Position numbers and translations under genes: made by a program. The notes under the pieces are model-generated. The model did not search any database, had not been told where the DNA came from, and saw only the letters and a list, made by a program, of their open reading frames with translations. Of a DNA stretch of 15,070 bases, positions 6,814 to 14,634 are shown one piece after another. Position 1 is the stretch's first letter. Each line of letters starts with the position of its first letter. The DNA comes from an uncultured Clostridium sp. (GTDB lineage: Bacteria; Bacillota; Clostridia; Clostridiales; Clostridiaceae). The DNA is taken from positions 1 to 15,070 of the forward strand of contig CAKVLD010000069.1 in the NCBI GenBank assembly GCA_934755305.1, read 5' to 3'.

Positions 6814-9480
6814 TTATCTCTTCAAATTAATTATCTCTGAAAGTATTTCATCTCCAGTAGTAATCATTTTAGATGAACCTTGGAATGCTTTTGTAGTAAC
6901 TATCATATCAGTAAATTGTTCTGCTAAATCTACGTTTGACATTTCTAAATATCCAGAAAGATTACTTCCATAAGCACTACTATTATCATCTTCTATTGTA
7001 TTTATACCACTCTTTATAGTAGCTGTACCTGAGTTAACACCTTCTGTAAATAAATTTCCTCCTATACTTTCTAAACCAGCTGGGTTAGAGAAAGATGCCA
7101 TAGCAATTTGTCCTATTGCAGCTATACTTTGGTCAGCTAATGTAACATTTATTACACCATTAGATGATATTGAATAATCTTGTACTGCAACTGCAACACC
7201 ATTTTTCATAACTGTTTCTGGAATTTTTAAAGTCTTTAATGAGCCATCATATGCATACACTGTAGAATTTCCATCAACAAAATTTATTGTTCCATCAGTC
7301 GCTAAACTTTGTACAGATGTACCTCCAGAAACATTTTCTGTCATTGTATCAGCAAGATCTGGAAGATCTCCAACAGATTTAACATCAATTGATACGTTAG
7401 AACCTAAAGTGGAATTACTTATTTGAGTATTAATAGCATTCTTTAATTCTGTCTCTGTAATTTTTCCATTAACAAAGTCAGCATTTATTATTATCTTCTT
7501 AGAATCAGTATCTATTTTTGCATCAACACCTTTTTGGTTACATATATTTCCTATTTCTATGCTATAACCATTTAATGAAGCTCCCCCACTTGTTGGAGTA
7601 AATGAGAATCCAAATGCTTCTATAGAATCACCTTGTTGTAATAATGATCCACCTGAAATTTCTTCTGATTTACTATTACTATATACTTTATTACTTACAC
7701 TATCATTAGAAATCTTTACTCCAACATCAATACCATTAGTTATTGAATCTTTTATTGCTTTATTTAACTCTCTTTGTAAGTTGTCACTTTCAACGCCCCT
7801 AGGTGCTGCAAAATTACCACTTATTAATATTTCTTTCCCCTGTACTTTTACTGTTGTATCTTCAACATTTATATCAGCAATTTTAAAAGTATATCCATCT
7901 AAAGCATTAGAAGCCACACCAAGAGCTTTTAACTCATCTGCAGTTGGTAATTCTAACTTAAATCCACCAACACTAACATTACCAGCAGAAGTTGATGTTA
8001 CACCATCTTGTATAGTTATAGTTTCATTAATATTTAGTGAAGCAGTGAAATTACTTGTTGAATCTATACTAAAGGATACATCAGTTATAGATTCTTGCTT
8101 TAATATGTTTTTAATTTTAGTATTCAAATCATCTATTATATTACTTCCTTGCTTAATCTTACTTAAATCACCACTTATAACAAATGTTTTGTTACTAAAT
8201 GTTACCGTAGGTTCAGAATTTAAATTATTTTTTAACTTAATAGTATAATTATTTAATCCAGCTCCTTTACTATTAGGATCAAGAGCAATCTTTATTCCTG
8301 CAATTGAATCTTGACTTAAAGTAGGTGCTTTAGACTCTTTTGCAGTACCTGTTACTTCTGATTTTAATCCTGTAAAACTTACACTACCATCAACTTTTGA
8401 TACTGCATCTTTTACTCCTAATTTTCCTTCTATTGCTTCATTAATTGCTTTTAATAAAGCTGTATTATTAATTTTTCCATCTACAAAATTACCTGAAACT
8501 TTTATTGTTTTGTTATCTACATCAACTTCTGCAGTTGGATCTTGAGCTGATACATCTGTAATTTCAAAGTGATATCCATTTAATGTATCCCCTTTACTAA
8601 AGTAAATCTTTAGTCCTCCAAGCTTTACATAATCAGGAGCAGCTGCATCTGTACCACCAGATATCTTTTTAGCAGAAGCAACATTTGAATACTTTGGTAC
8701 TGTTCCCCCTACATTTATTGTTTGAGAAATCCCTTTTGCTGCTAAAGCCTTAGATATAGCTTTCTCTATTTGTTCTGTATTTAAAGTAGAATCTTCTGTA
8801 AAATCACCATTGATAATTATAGTATTATTTTCAATTGTAGCTGAAGTTACTGTACCTGCTGATATTGTTCCTATTTGTATGTTATAACCATTTAATTGTG
8901 ATCCAGCTCCAAATGAAAATACTAAACTTCCTATATTAACTGCATCTGGACTTATTGCAGTTGCTGCCATTGAAGAATCATCATTAGTTAATGAATATCC
9001 AAGCACTCTGTATCCATCACTACTTAATAAATTTCCTTCTGAATCTCTAATAAAAGCTCCATCTCTTGTATAACTTATTGAACCTTCTGTATTAGAGGAT
9101 ATTGAATGAGTCCCTGGTTTATGACTTACTTGTATACCTGTATCAGATGTTACTTCACCACCAGAACTCACCATAAAATACCCTTCTCCATCTATTGCAA
9201 CATCAAGATTTCTATTAGTTGTTTGCATAGAACCTTGAGTCATTATCTTATCGATACTTGCAAGTTGTACACCTAGACCAACTTGTTGAGAGTTTGTTCC
9301 CCCACTAGTTGATGATGGTGCAGTTGCACTTTTACTGTTTTGACTTAATAAATCTGAGAAAGTTGCTCTTGAAGATTTAAATCCTGTAGTATTAACATTT
9401 GCTATATTATTACCTATAACATCTAACTTTGTTTGATTTACCTTCATCCCACTTATTCCTGAATACATTGATCTTAACAT
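6814..9480 (-). CDS. flgE: Flagellar hook protein FlgE with five tandem repeat domains
   Basis: FlgE polymerises into the hook, the universal joint outside the cell. The 888 residues start with the canonical hook/rod helix (MLRSMYSGISGMKVNQTKLD, followed by VIGNNIANVNTTGFKSSRATF, 1-41), then LDVAIDGEGYFMV (92-104) and SYTRDGAFIRDSEGNLLSSDGY (136-157). The end has the canonical GYLEMSNVDLAEQFTDMI, TTKAFQGSSKMI and ILSEIINLKR (843-888). Between about residues 181 and 720 lies an insert of five diverged repeats; without it the protein would be 348 residues, an ordinary hook protein. Only one cysteine is present, C647. ATG follows GGAGGT with 7 bases. Codon and base use of the insert resembles the flanks, so it looks like long-standing domain expansion rather than a recent insertion. 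Confidence 0.95.
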   Translation of the reverse strand: MLRSMYSGISGMKVNQTKLDVIGNNIANVNTTGFKSSRATFSDLLSQNSKSATAPSSTSGGTNSQQVGLGVQLASIDKIMTQGSMQTTNRNLDVAIDGEGYFMVSSGGEVTSDTGIQVSHKPGTHSISSNTEGSISYTRDGAFIRDSEGNLLSSDGYRVLGYSLTNDDSSMAATAISPDAVNIGSLVFSFGAGSQLNGYNIQIGTISAGTVTSATIENNTIIINGDFTEDSTLNTEQIEKAISKALAAKGISQTINVGGTVPKYSNVASAKKISGGTDAAAPDYVKLGGLKIYFSKGDTLNGYHFEITDVSAQDPTAEVDVDNKTIKVSGNFVDGKINNTALLKAINEAIEGKLGVKDAVSKVDGSVSFTGLKSEVTGTAKESKAPTLSQDSIAGIKIALDPNSKGAGLNNYTIKLKNNLNSEPTVTFSNKTFVISGDLSKIKQGSNIIDDLNTKIKNILKQESITDVSFSIDSTSNFTASLNINETITIQDGVTSTSAGNVSVGGFKLELPTADELKALGVASNALDGYTFKIADINVEDTTVKVQGKEILISGNFAAPRGVESDNLQRELNKAIKDSITNGIDVGVKISNDSVSNKVYSNSKSEEISGGSLLQQGDSIEAFGFSFTPTSGGASLNGYSIEIGNICNQKGVDAKIDTDSKKIIINADFVNGKITETELKNAINTQISNSTLGSNVSIDVKSVGDLPDLADTMTENVSGGTSVQSLATDGTINFVDGNSTVYAYDGSLKTLKIPETVMKNGVAVAVQDYSISSNGVINVTLADQSIAAIGQIAMASFSNPAGLESIGGNLFTEGVNSGTATIKSGINTIEDDNSSAYGSNLSGYLEMSNVDLAEQFTDMIVTTKAFQGSSKMITTGDEILSEIINLKR
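7321..7617 (-). repeat. FlgE tandem repeat 5 (residues 622-720)
   Basis: Fifth unit, about 99 residues: AFGFSF, LNGYSIEIGNIC (636-647), SKKIIINADF (660-669), ELKNAINTQI (678-687) and VSGGT (717-721). It holds the only cysteine of FlgE, C647, codon at 7540-7542. Confidence 0.8.
7618..7971 (-). repeat. FlgE tandem repeat 4 (residues 504-621)
   Basis: Fourth unit, about 118 residues: GGFKLEL, then an extra loop (PTADELKALGVASNA), LDGYTFKIADIN (527-538), GKEILISGNF (548-557), LQRELNKAI (568-576) and ISGGS (608-612). It is longer because of the loop before LDGY. Confidence 0.75.
7972..8301 (-). repeat. FlgE tandem repeat 3 (residues 394-503)
   Basis: Third and most diverged unit, about 110 residues: AGIKIAL, LNNYTIKLKNNL (409-420), NKTFVISGDL (430-439) and DDLNTKIKNIL (450-460). 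The glycine of LNGY is replaced by asparagine. Confidence 0.7.
8302..8622 (-). repeat. FlgE tandem repeat 2 (residues 287-393)
   Basis: Second unit, about 107 residues: GGLKIYF, LNGYHFEITDVS (300-311), NKTIKVSGNF (323-332) and LLKAINEAI (342-350). This and unit 5 are the best matches to a common pattern; the central Ala-Ile-Asn is clear. Confidence 0.8.
8623..8934 (-). repeat. FlgE tandem repeat 1 (residues 183-286)
   Basis: First unit of about 104 residues. The landmarks shared with the other units are GSLVFSF, then LNGYNIQIGTIS (196-207), NNTIIINGDF (218-227) and a helix-like IEKAISKAL. It ends with ISGGT (273-277), which recurs in units 4 and 5. Unit borders are set by the LNGY register and are approximate. 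Confidence 0.8.
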
Positions 9481-9507
9481 TTAATCGACCTCCATAAATT
9501 TGAATTT

Positions 9508-9561
9508 GCTTGTATCTATCATTCAACAAGCTTTAGGCTTCCTTTATATTAGGTCCAGCCT
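9508..9561 (-). other. Two possible stem-loops in the flgE leader
   Basis: The 79-base gap before flgE can fold twice. One stem of 6 pairs is GCTTGT/ACAAGC (9508-9513 with 9526-9531; 12-base loop). The other is an interrupted stem, AGGCT/AGCCT (9535-9539 with 9557-9561) with an inner CCT/AGG; it includes the stop codon of the preceding gene. They are short and may be chance in AT-rich DNA. They lie upstream of the strong flgE ribosome binding site GGAGGT without covering it. Confidence 0.3.
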
Positions 9562-9955
9562 ATAGTAATACAACACTATCTATATTAGTAAAAACATTAC
9601 TTTCTGCTCTATTTTTATCCACTGCTGTAATTACTGTCTTATTCTCAATACTTGCAATTAGTGCTACATCTTTATATACCATAACAGAATTTTTAGCACC
9701 TTTATCTTCTGCAAGCTCAAATCCTTTTTGTATATTTTGCATATCACTCTCTGTGAATCCAATATCTTTTATTCTTTCAGCTGCATGTTTTGATAAAGTA
9801 TATCCGCTATTTTTATCTAATGTTTTATTTAATACATCCTTAAAATTTTCCCCATTATTATTAGTAGTCTTTTTATTATTAGATGTATTAATATTATTAA
9901 CTACTCCTATATTACCTACAGGATAAGCTACACCATTAATTATTCTATAGCCCAC
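9560..9955 (-). CDS. TIGR02530-type flagellar operon protein
   Basis: A 131-residue protein that matches what is known of the conserved flagellar operon protein family (TIGR02530) found between flgD and flgE in clostridia and bacilli; its function is not established. The start resembles the family (GYRIINGVAYPVG), followed by a Lys/Asn/Thr-rich low-complexity stretch (about 24-37). The conserved body follows: YTLSKHAAERIKDIGFTESD (52-71), FELAEDKGAKNSVMVYKDVALI, and the typical end NKTVITAVDKNRAESNVFTN (106-125). There is no signal peptide or membrane helix. The chosen start is GTG (9953-9955), preceded by AAAGGTG; an ATG two bases upstream is out of frame and stops after five codons. It lies 18 bases after flgD. 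Confidence 0.85.
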   Translation of the reverse strand: MGYRIINGVAYPVGNIGVVNNINTSNNKKTTNNNGENFKDVLNKTLDKNSGYTLSKHAAERIKDIGFTESDMQNIQKGFELAEDKGAKNSVMVYKDVALIASIENKTVITAVDKNRAESNVFTNIDSVVLL

Positions 9956-9973
9956 ATTATCACCTTTTTCTAA

Positions 9974-10675
9974 CTATTCAGTTTTAGAATCTTCTGTAGT
10001 TGAACTTTTCTCTACAAAGTCCCCTACCTTAACTACCTTATCGTAAGAATATTCTTTAACTTCACCTGAAGATAATTCTACTCTTACTTTTACATATCCA
10101 TTATCTTTAACTACCCCTATTACCTTTCCTGTTAAAGCATTTCCACTTTCATCTTTTTCAGATAATTCTACTTGTTTATCCATAAATGATGAAGCAAGTA
10201 AAAATGATGTAGTACCATTTATACTAGTTAATGGCGGAATTGAGTAGTCTTCAACATTTACAACACTTATTACATTTGAAATATTAAATTTCTTATAAGT
10301 ATTTTCACCATTTTCATTTACTTGTAATGTTATAGTTACAGGTTTTTCACCAGAATTAACTGCATATACCATTCCTGTATAACATTGACCATTTGCATCT
10401 TTATCACTTACTGTAACACCTTTACCAACTAAGCCTTCATTTGCATTTTTAGTCATTACCTCATTTAGATTACTCATTTGTTCTAATGAAGTAAATTGAG
10501 CTAATTGAGTAACATATTGTGCTGAATCTACATCTTGAGTAGGATCTTGATTAGCAAGTTCTGCTGCTAAAATTTTAAGAAACGAATTTTTATCAAGATT
10601 ATCACCTGAAGTTACTATTTTAGTTCCTTTACTTGTAACCGAAACACCTGAATAATCATTAACGTTTATTGGCAT
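9974..10675 (-). CDS. flgD: Hook cap scaffolding protein FlgD with duplicated C-terminal segment
   Basis: FlgD caps the growing hook and guides FlgE subunits into place. The N-terminal export and assembly region is typical: DKNSFLKILAAELANQDPTQ (28-47) and YVTQLAQFTSLEQMSNLNEVM (54-74). The rest holds two similar segments of about 57-60 residues, 81-140 and 163-219. Each has the pattern G/D-K-x-V-x-x-S-x-K-D-x-x-G-x-x-x-T-G-x-V (GKGVTVSDKDANGQCYTGMV and DKQVELSEKDESGNALTGKV) followed by alternating hydrophobic strands and a V-I-S-V or V-V-K-V end. At 233 residues it is longer than short Firmicutes FlgD proteins, consistent with the duplication. ATG is preceded by GGAGGGG with a short spacing, 10 bases after fliK. 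Confidence 0.94.
   Translation of the reverse strand: MPINVNDYSGVSVTSKGTKIVTSGDNLDKNSFLKILAAELANQDPTQDVDSAQYVTQLAQFTSLEQMSNLNEVMTKNANEGLVGKGVTVSDKDANGQCYTGMVYAVNSGEKPVTITLQVNENGENTYKKFNISNVISVVNVEDYSIPPLTSINGTTSFLLASSFMDKQVELSEKDESGNALTGKVIGVVKDNGYVKVRVELSSGEVKEYSYDKVVKVGDFVEKSSTTEDSKTE
10019..10189 (-). repeat. FlgD internal repeat B (residues 163-219)
   Basis: Second copy of the same segment: SFMDKQVELSEKDESGN, ALTGKVIGVV, GYVKVRVELSSGE and YDKVVKVGD. Confidence 0.75.
10256..10435 (-). repeat. FlgD internal repeat A (residues 81-140)
   Basis: First copy of the beta-rich segment: GLVGKGVTVSDKDANGQ, CYTGMVYAV, KPVTITLQVNENG, and ISNVISVVN. It aligns to repeat B with one or two small gaps. 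Confidence 0.75.
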
Positions 10676-10685
10676 AATACCCCTC

Positions 10686-12107
10686 CTAAGCTAACATATT
10701 AATATTACTTAAACTCTCTGATTCTAACGAATCTTCTTCTTCCTCATTTACCATATTATCTTGTACTTTAGTTGAACTTTGTTGTCTAGAATTTTCATTA
10801 TTAAAAGATTCATTATTAAACTCTCCATCTTTAAAGAAAGTTGTATCTTCTTCATATAATGATAATTTTACATCTTGAATTTTTATACTTTGATCTTTTA
10901 ATTGGTCATGTAAATCTCCAAGTTGTTGAGATAATAAACTATAAGTTTCTTTAGATGATGCTTTTATATTTAGCTTCATTTCACCATTTTCTTCTACAAG
11001 CTTAATAGTAATTTCACCCAAATTCGCCGGATTAACCTTAACAACCATCTCCTTCATATTTACAGTAGACATATATTTAACATCTTTTACTATATCTTGT
11101 ACCATATTCTCAGCATCTACTGCTTGTACATTATTCACAGTAATAATATTTGTATTATTAAGTCTATTTAAACTGTTTGTAAATGATGAGAAAGTATTTG
11201 AATTATCATTTTTTAAAATAGAATTAAGTACTTTTTCATCTTTTGAAGTATTTGTATGAGTTTCATCTGAATTTGAATTGTTGGATTCACTATTACTACT
11301 ATTAGCTTCTTCTTTTACTAGTGAGTTAACATCAACTATAGGATTATTATTAACTATTGCATTGCTTTGATTAGTGACTTTCGATGTTAAATTTTCCACT
11401 TTTACTTGTAATTCATTAATAAGTTCCTTAATAAAAGTATTATCCATTGAAGAATCTTCTTGTATTTTTATATTTAATTGTTCTAATAACTTTTGTGCAA
11501 TACTTAAATTGTCTTTATTAATAAATTCATCTAAGCCATTACTATTCATCATTTCAAGAATATTAGCTAACACAGTAGCTGGATTTTCCTGTGTAGAACT
11601 TATAGCCTGTCCTAGAGCATTCATCATATTAGATTCAACTTTATTATCAACATCGATAATAGAACTTACCATTTCAGTAATATCTGTATTTACATTATTA
11701 ATTACTAAAGAATCTGAATTTACTAGTTCATTCATCATAGAAAATATTGTATTTAATGCTTGAATTATTTCTTCTACAGTTAATTTTTCAATTTTTTCTT
11801 CCAATTCTTCAATATTACTAGATATCTCTTCTTTTTTAGTTCTTTTACTAATCATTTTAGTATTATTAGTTACATCCTTTATATTTTTTTTAAGATAATC
11901 AGAAGTTTTACTAGTTACAGTTTTTAACTTATTTAAAACATTATTAAAAGATTTATCAGAGGAAGTACTATTCTCTTTATATTTAGTTTGCTTACTATCT
12001 ATTAATGAATTAACAATAACTCCTGATTTATTGTTCTTAGTATTTGCAATATTATTAGTTTCAGTAATAGATTGTAATGTTTCCATTGATTCCATACCCA
12101 TCTTCAC
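10686..12107 (-). CDS. fliK: Hook-length control protein FliK
   Basis: FliK is a secreted ruler that acts on FlhB to stop hook export and start filament export. From the chosen start it has 473 residues. The long, helical and Asn/Ser-rich N-terminal and middle parts are poorly conserved, as usual for FliK. The C-terminal domain (about 330-417) is recognisable by MVVKVNPANLGEITIKLVEE, MKLNIKASSKE and LGDLHDQLKDQSIKIQDVKL. A polar tail follows, with an acidic run (NEEEEDSLESESL). A GTG at 12114-12116 could add three residues but overlaps the GGAGG. The GTG at 12105-12107 is 8 bases from it and one base after the fliJ stop, so it is preferred; ATG at 12099-12101 is a less likely alternative (14 bases). 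Confidence 0.92.
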   Translation of the reverse strand: MKMGMESMETLQSITETNNIANTKNNKSGVIVNSLIDSKQTKYKENSTSSDKSFNNVLNKLKTVTSKTSDYLKKNIKDVTNNTKMISKRTKKEEISSNIEELEEKIEKLTVEEIIQALNTIFSMMNELVNSDSLVINNVNTDITEMVSSIIDVDNKVESNMMNALGQAISSTQENPATVLANILEMMNSNGLDEFINKDNLSIAQKLLEQLNIKIQEDSSMDNTFIKELINELQVKVENLTSKVTNQSNAIVNNNPIVDVNSLVKEEANSSNSESNNSNSDETHTNTSKDEKVLNSILKNDNSNTFSSFTNSLNRLNNTNIITVNNVQAVDAENMVQDIVKDVKYMSTVNMKEMVVKVNPANLGEITIKLVEENGEMKLNIKASSKETYSLLSQQLGDLHDQLKDQSIKIQDVKLSLYEEDTTFFKDGEFNNESFNNENSRQQSSTKVQDNMVNEEEEDSLESESLSNINMLA

Positions 12108-12108
12108 A

Positions 12109-12552
12109 TTATTCACCTCCCTTCAAAGTTCTCATATACGCATAAAGAGCAAGTTCATCTGAATTAATTTGTTCAAGTCTTTCTTGTTCTTTATAAAAAT
12201 TCGCTTTTTGTTTTTCTTTAAGAATTTCAACTGTTTTTCTTTCTATAGTTTTCTTATTCAAATCCTTAGTTCTAAATTCAACTTCCTTTTCTTTTAGAAC
12301 TAATTCTTTTTCTTTTTGTTTTATCCCATCTTGAAGAGCAAAAAGATAGCGTCTCTTTATTTTTTGATAAACTACATCTTCTCCTGGTTTTATTCCTTTA
12401 TAAGAGTCATATTTATTTTTCAAATCATTAAGTTCATTTTCAACTAACATTTTTTTATTTTTACTTTCTGAAAATAATCTTTTACTCTCTTCTTCTTTTT
12501 CAGTTCTAATTTCTAAAAGTTTTTCAAGCTTAAATTTATACCCTTTTACCAT
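12109..12552 (-). CDS. fliJ: Flagellar export protein FliJ
   Basis: FliJ is a coiled-coil stalk protein that fits into the FliI hexamer and connects it to FlhA. The 147-residue protein is almost entirely charged helix: it starts with the family-typical YKFKLEKLLEIRTEKEEESK (5-24), has long Lys/Glu-rich heptad-like stretches, and a conserved-looking middle part with RRYLFALQDGIKQKEKEL. Length equals the usual FliJ length. Sequence identity across the family is low, so the call rests on architecture and on its place between fliI (12 bases away) and fliK. ATG is preceded by AAGGAG with a 5-base spacing. Confidence 0.9.
   Translation of the reverse strand: MVKGYKFKLEKLLEIRTEKEEESKRLFSESKNKKMLVENELNDLKNKYDSYKGIKPGEDVVYQKIKRRYLFALQDGIKQKEKELVLKEKEVEFRTKDLNKKTIERKTVEILKEKQKANFYKEQERLEQINSDELALYAYMRTLKGGE
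12116..12120 (-). promoter_or_regulatory. Ribosome binding site of fliK
   Basis: GGAGG on the minus strand, inside the last codons of fliJ, is 8 bases before the GTG at 12105-12107. This favours that GTG over the upstream GTG, which overlaps the site. Confidence 0.65.
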
Positions 12553-12564
12553 AAATACTCCTTA

Positions 12565-13881
12565 TTACCTCTTAAACATAGTTTTTAAAATATCTACACT
12601 ATCATCAAAAGTAGATTTTTCATCAATACCTTGTCTTAAAAAGTTATTTAAAGGATCATTAAATTTTATTGCTAAATCTATTTTAGGATTAGTTCCTCTT
12701 GCATATGCACCTATATTAATCATATCCTCTGATTCTTTATAAGTAGCTAATAAATCTCTTGCATAAGATGCAGCATCCTTATGTTCCTTCTCTGCAATAG
12801 TTGGCATAAGTCTACTTACACTATTTAATATATCTATAGCAGGATAATGATTCTTATGAGCCAAACTTCTTGATAACACTATATGTCCATCTAATATACC
12901 TCTAACAGCATCTGCTATAGGTTCATTAAAGTCATCACCATCAACAAGTACAGTATAAAAAGCAGTAATAGAGCCTTTTTCCGATGTTCCTGCTCTTTCC
13001 ATAAGCTTAGGTAACTTTGCAAAAACCGATGGTGTATAACCTTTAGTTGCTGGTGGCTCTCCAATAGCAAGACCAACTTCTCTTTGAGCCATTGCAAATC
13101 TTGTTACTGAATCCATCATTAATATAACTTTCTTACCTTTATCCCTAAAATATTCTGCTATGGCAGTAGCAGTAAGTGCACCTTTCATTCTGATAAGAGC
13201 TGGTTTATCTGATGTAGCACAAACTACTACTGATTTTTTCATCCCTTCAGGTCCTAAGTCTTTTTCGATAAATTCAAGAACTTCTCTACCTCTTTCTCCT
13301 ATAAGGCTAATTACATTTACATCAGCTTCTGCTTCTCTTGCAATCATTCCAAGAGTTGTACTCTTACCAACACCACTACCTGCAAATATACCTATTCTCT
13401 GACCTTCACCTACAGTTAAAAAACCATCAATAGCTCTTACCCCTGTAGGCATTATATCTTTTATTCTCTTTCTTTTTAATGGATCTGGTGGCTCGTTTTC
13501 TAACGGATAACTCTCTCCTAAGAATTCTTCTACACTATCATAAGGATTCCCTAATCCATCTAAAATTTTCCCAAGTAACTTATCAGAGCATTGTACCCCT
13601 AAAGGTTTTCTTTGAGGCACAACTCTACATCCAGCAGATACTCCAATAACTTCATCTAAAGGCATCAAGACAACATCCTTATCCTTAAATCCAACAACTT
13701 CACAATTTATTACTTTGTCATTCTCATTGTATATTTTACACAATTCGCCAACAAAAGCCTTAATTCCTTTAACTTCGATTGTTAGACCTATAACTTTACT
13801 TACTACTCCTTCTGTATAAACAGTTGTAGTTTCCTTAACTCTCTCTATAAGATTTTCAAAGTCTAAATTCAATGTTCTCAC
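12565..13881 (-). CDS. fliI: Flagellum-specific export ATPase FliI
   Basis: FliI is the hexameric ATPase, related to the F1-ATPase beta subunit, that helps deliver substrates to the export gate. The 438 residues show an N-terminal beta-barrel domain (about 20-90) and the ATPase core. The Walker A motif is GSGVGKST (168-175, K173). The catalytic glutamate is E196 in LIGERGREV. Walker B ends at D257 in KVILMMDSVTRFAMAQRE. The family signature PPATKGYTPSVFAKLPKLMERAG spans 276-298. Length is normal and all key residues are present. The start is GTG at 13879-13881, with AGGA 9 bases upstream; a TTG nine bases downstream is an alternative. It begins 6 bases after fliH. Confidence 0.98.
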   Translation of the reverse strand: MRTLNLDFENLIERVKETTTVYTEGVVSKVIGLTIEVKGIKAFVGELCKIYNENDKVINCEVVGFKDKDVVLMPLDEVIGVSAGCRVVPQRKPLGVQCSDKLLGKILDGLGNPYDSVEEFLGESYPLENEPPDPLKRKRIKDIMPTGVRAIDGFLTVGEGQRIGIFAGSGVGKSTTLGMIAREAEADVNVISLIGERGREVLEFIEKDLGPEGMKKSVVVCATSDKPALIRMKGALTATAIAEYFRDKGKKVILMMDSVTRFAMAQREVGLAIGEPPATKGYTPSVFAKLPKLMERAGTSEKGSITAFYTVLVDGDDFNEPIADAVRGILDGHIVLSRSLAHKNHYPAIDILNSVSRLMPTIAEKEHKDAASYARDLLATYKESEDMINIGAYARGTNPKIDLAIKFNDPLNNFLRQGIDEKSTFDDSVDILKTMFKR

Positions 13882-13887
13882 TCACTT

Positions 13888-14634
13888 TTATCCTAGTATA
13901 GATTTAACTATACTATCTAATCCATTTTCTATACTCATTTCTATTTTTCCAGTACTTTTTTCTATAATTACACTCCCATAATCTAAGTTATCTTTAAAAA
14001 CAAATATATCTTTTGATATACTATATGTTTGCTTCCAATAATCAATTTTACTTTTTATCTCATCTATATACATTTCATTACATTTAATTACTACTGATTC
14101 TTCTCCTTTTACTTGTTTAAAGGCATCCTCAATCATATCATTTATTCCTGTATCAACAGAAACTTCTCTTCTCAATATTTTTTCGGCAATTGTAATAGAT
14201 AACTTTATTATATCAAGCTTTTTTTCTTCCAAATAATTATTATAATCTTCAGTAGCTCTTAATAATAATTCACTAGCTTCAGATTTAATTCTATTGGCTT
14301 CATTTGTAGCTTGAGGTAAAACACTTTCTATAGCTTCTTTTTTTCCATCTTCATAGCCATTATTTTTACCTTGTAAATATCCTTGTTCATAAGCATCTTT
14401 TTCAATATTTCTAGCTTCAGCTATAGCTTCACTTCTTATATTTTCACTTTTTTGTCTTGCATCCTCTAATATATTTTTTGCTATATTTTCATAACTACCT
14501 ATATATATTTCTGGATCACAAGTTATCTCAGTTTTTTTACTTATATGTTTCGGTGGAATATATTCGGTATTAATTACTTTACTATCCCCTTCTAGTACTT
14601 GCCCCTTTTTAACTAGATTATACGATGATTGCAT
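13888..14634 (-). CDS. fliH: Flagellar assembly protein FliH (FliI regulator)
   Basis: FliH dimers bind FliI, regulate its activity and tether it to the rotor. From the chosen start it has 248 residues. The N-terminal part is variable, then comes a long coiled coil with Ala/Glu/Lys-rich heptads (about 55-140, including ARQKSENIRSEAIAEARNIE). The C-terminal domain contains KLDIIKLSITIAEKILRREV and DMIEDAFKQVKGEESVVI, similar to FliH and to V/F-type ATPase peripheral stalk subunits. A GTG at 14641-14643 overlaps the AGAGG; the ATG at 14632-14634 is 8 bases from it and is preferred. The gene overlaps the end of fliG by 17 bases, suggesting translational coupling. Confidence 0.93.
   Translation of the reverse strand: MQSSYNLVKKGQVLEGDSKVINTEYIPPKHISKKTEITCDPEIYIGSYENIAKNILEDARQKSENIRSEAIAEARNIEKDAYEQGYLQGKNNGYEDGKKEAIESVLPQATNEANRIKSEASELLLRATEDYNNYLEEKKLDIIKLSITIAEKILRREVSVDTGINDMIEDAFKQVKGEESVVIKCNEMYIDEIKSKIDYWKQTYSISKDIFVFKDNLDYGSVIIEKSTGKIEMSIENGLDSIVKSILG

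Noticed and set aside
7781..8248. 155-codon open frame on the plus strand inside flgE
   Set aside because: It is antisense to well-supported flgE repeats, has no recognisable domain or good ribosome binding site, and low-GC genes often leave such open frames on the opposite strand.
7321..8940. Mobile element or recent foreign insertion in flgE
   Set aside because: The reading frame is continuous, there are no terminal inverted repeats or target duplications, the repeat units are strongly diverged at DNA level, and composition resembles the flanks.
9505..9560. Sigma-28 type promoter upstream of flgE
   Set aside because: A TAAA is present but no GCCGATA-like -10 element lies at the required spacing.
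11374..11763. 129-codon open frame on the plus strand inside fliK
   Set aside because: It is antisense to fliK with no family features; the Ser/Ile/Phe-rich composition is what the complement of Asn/Glu/Lys-rich coding produces.
12915..13097. 60-codon minus-strand open frame in another frame of fliI
   Set aside because: It lies fully inside the conserved ATPase core of fliI, which is intact.
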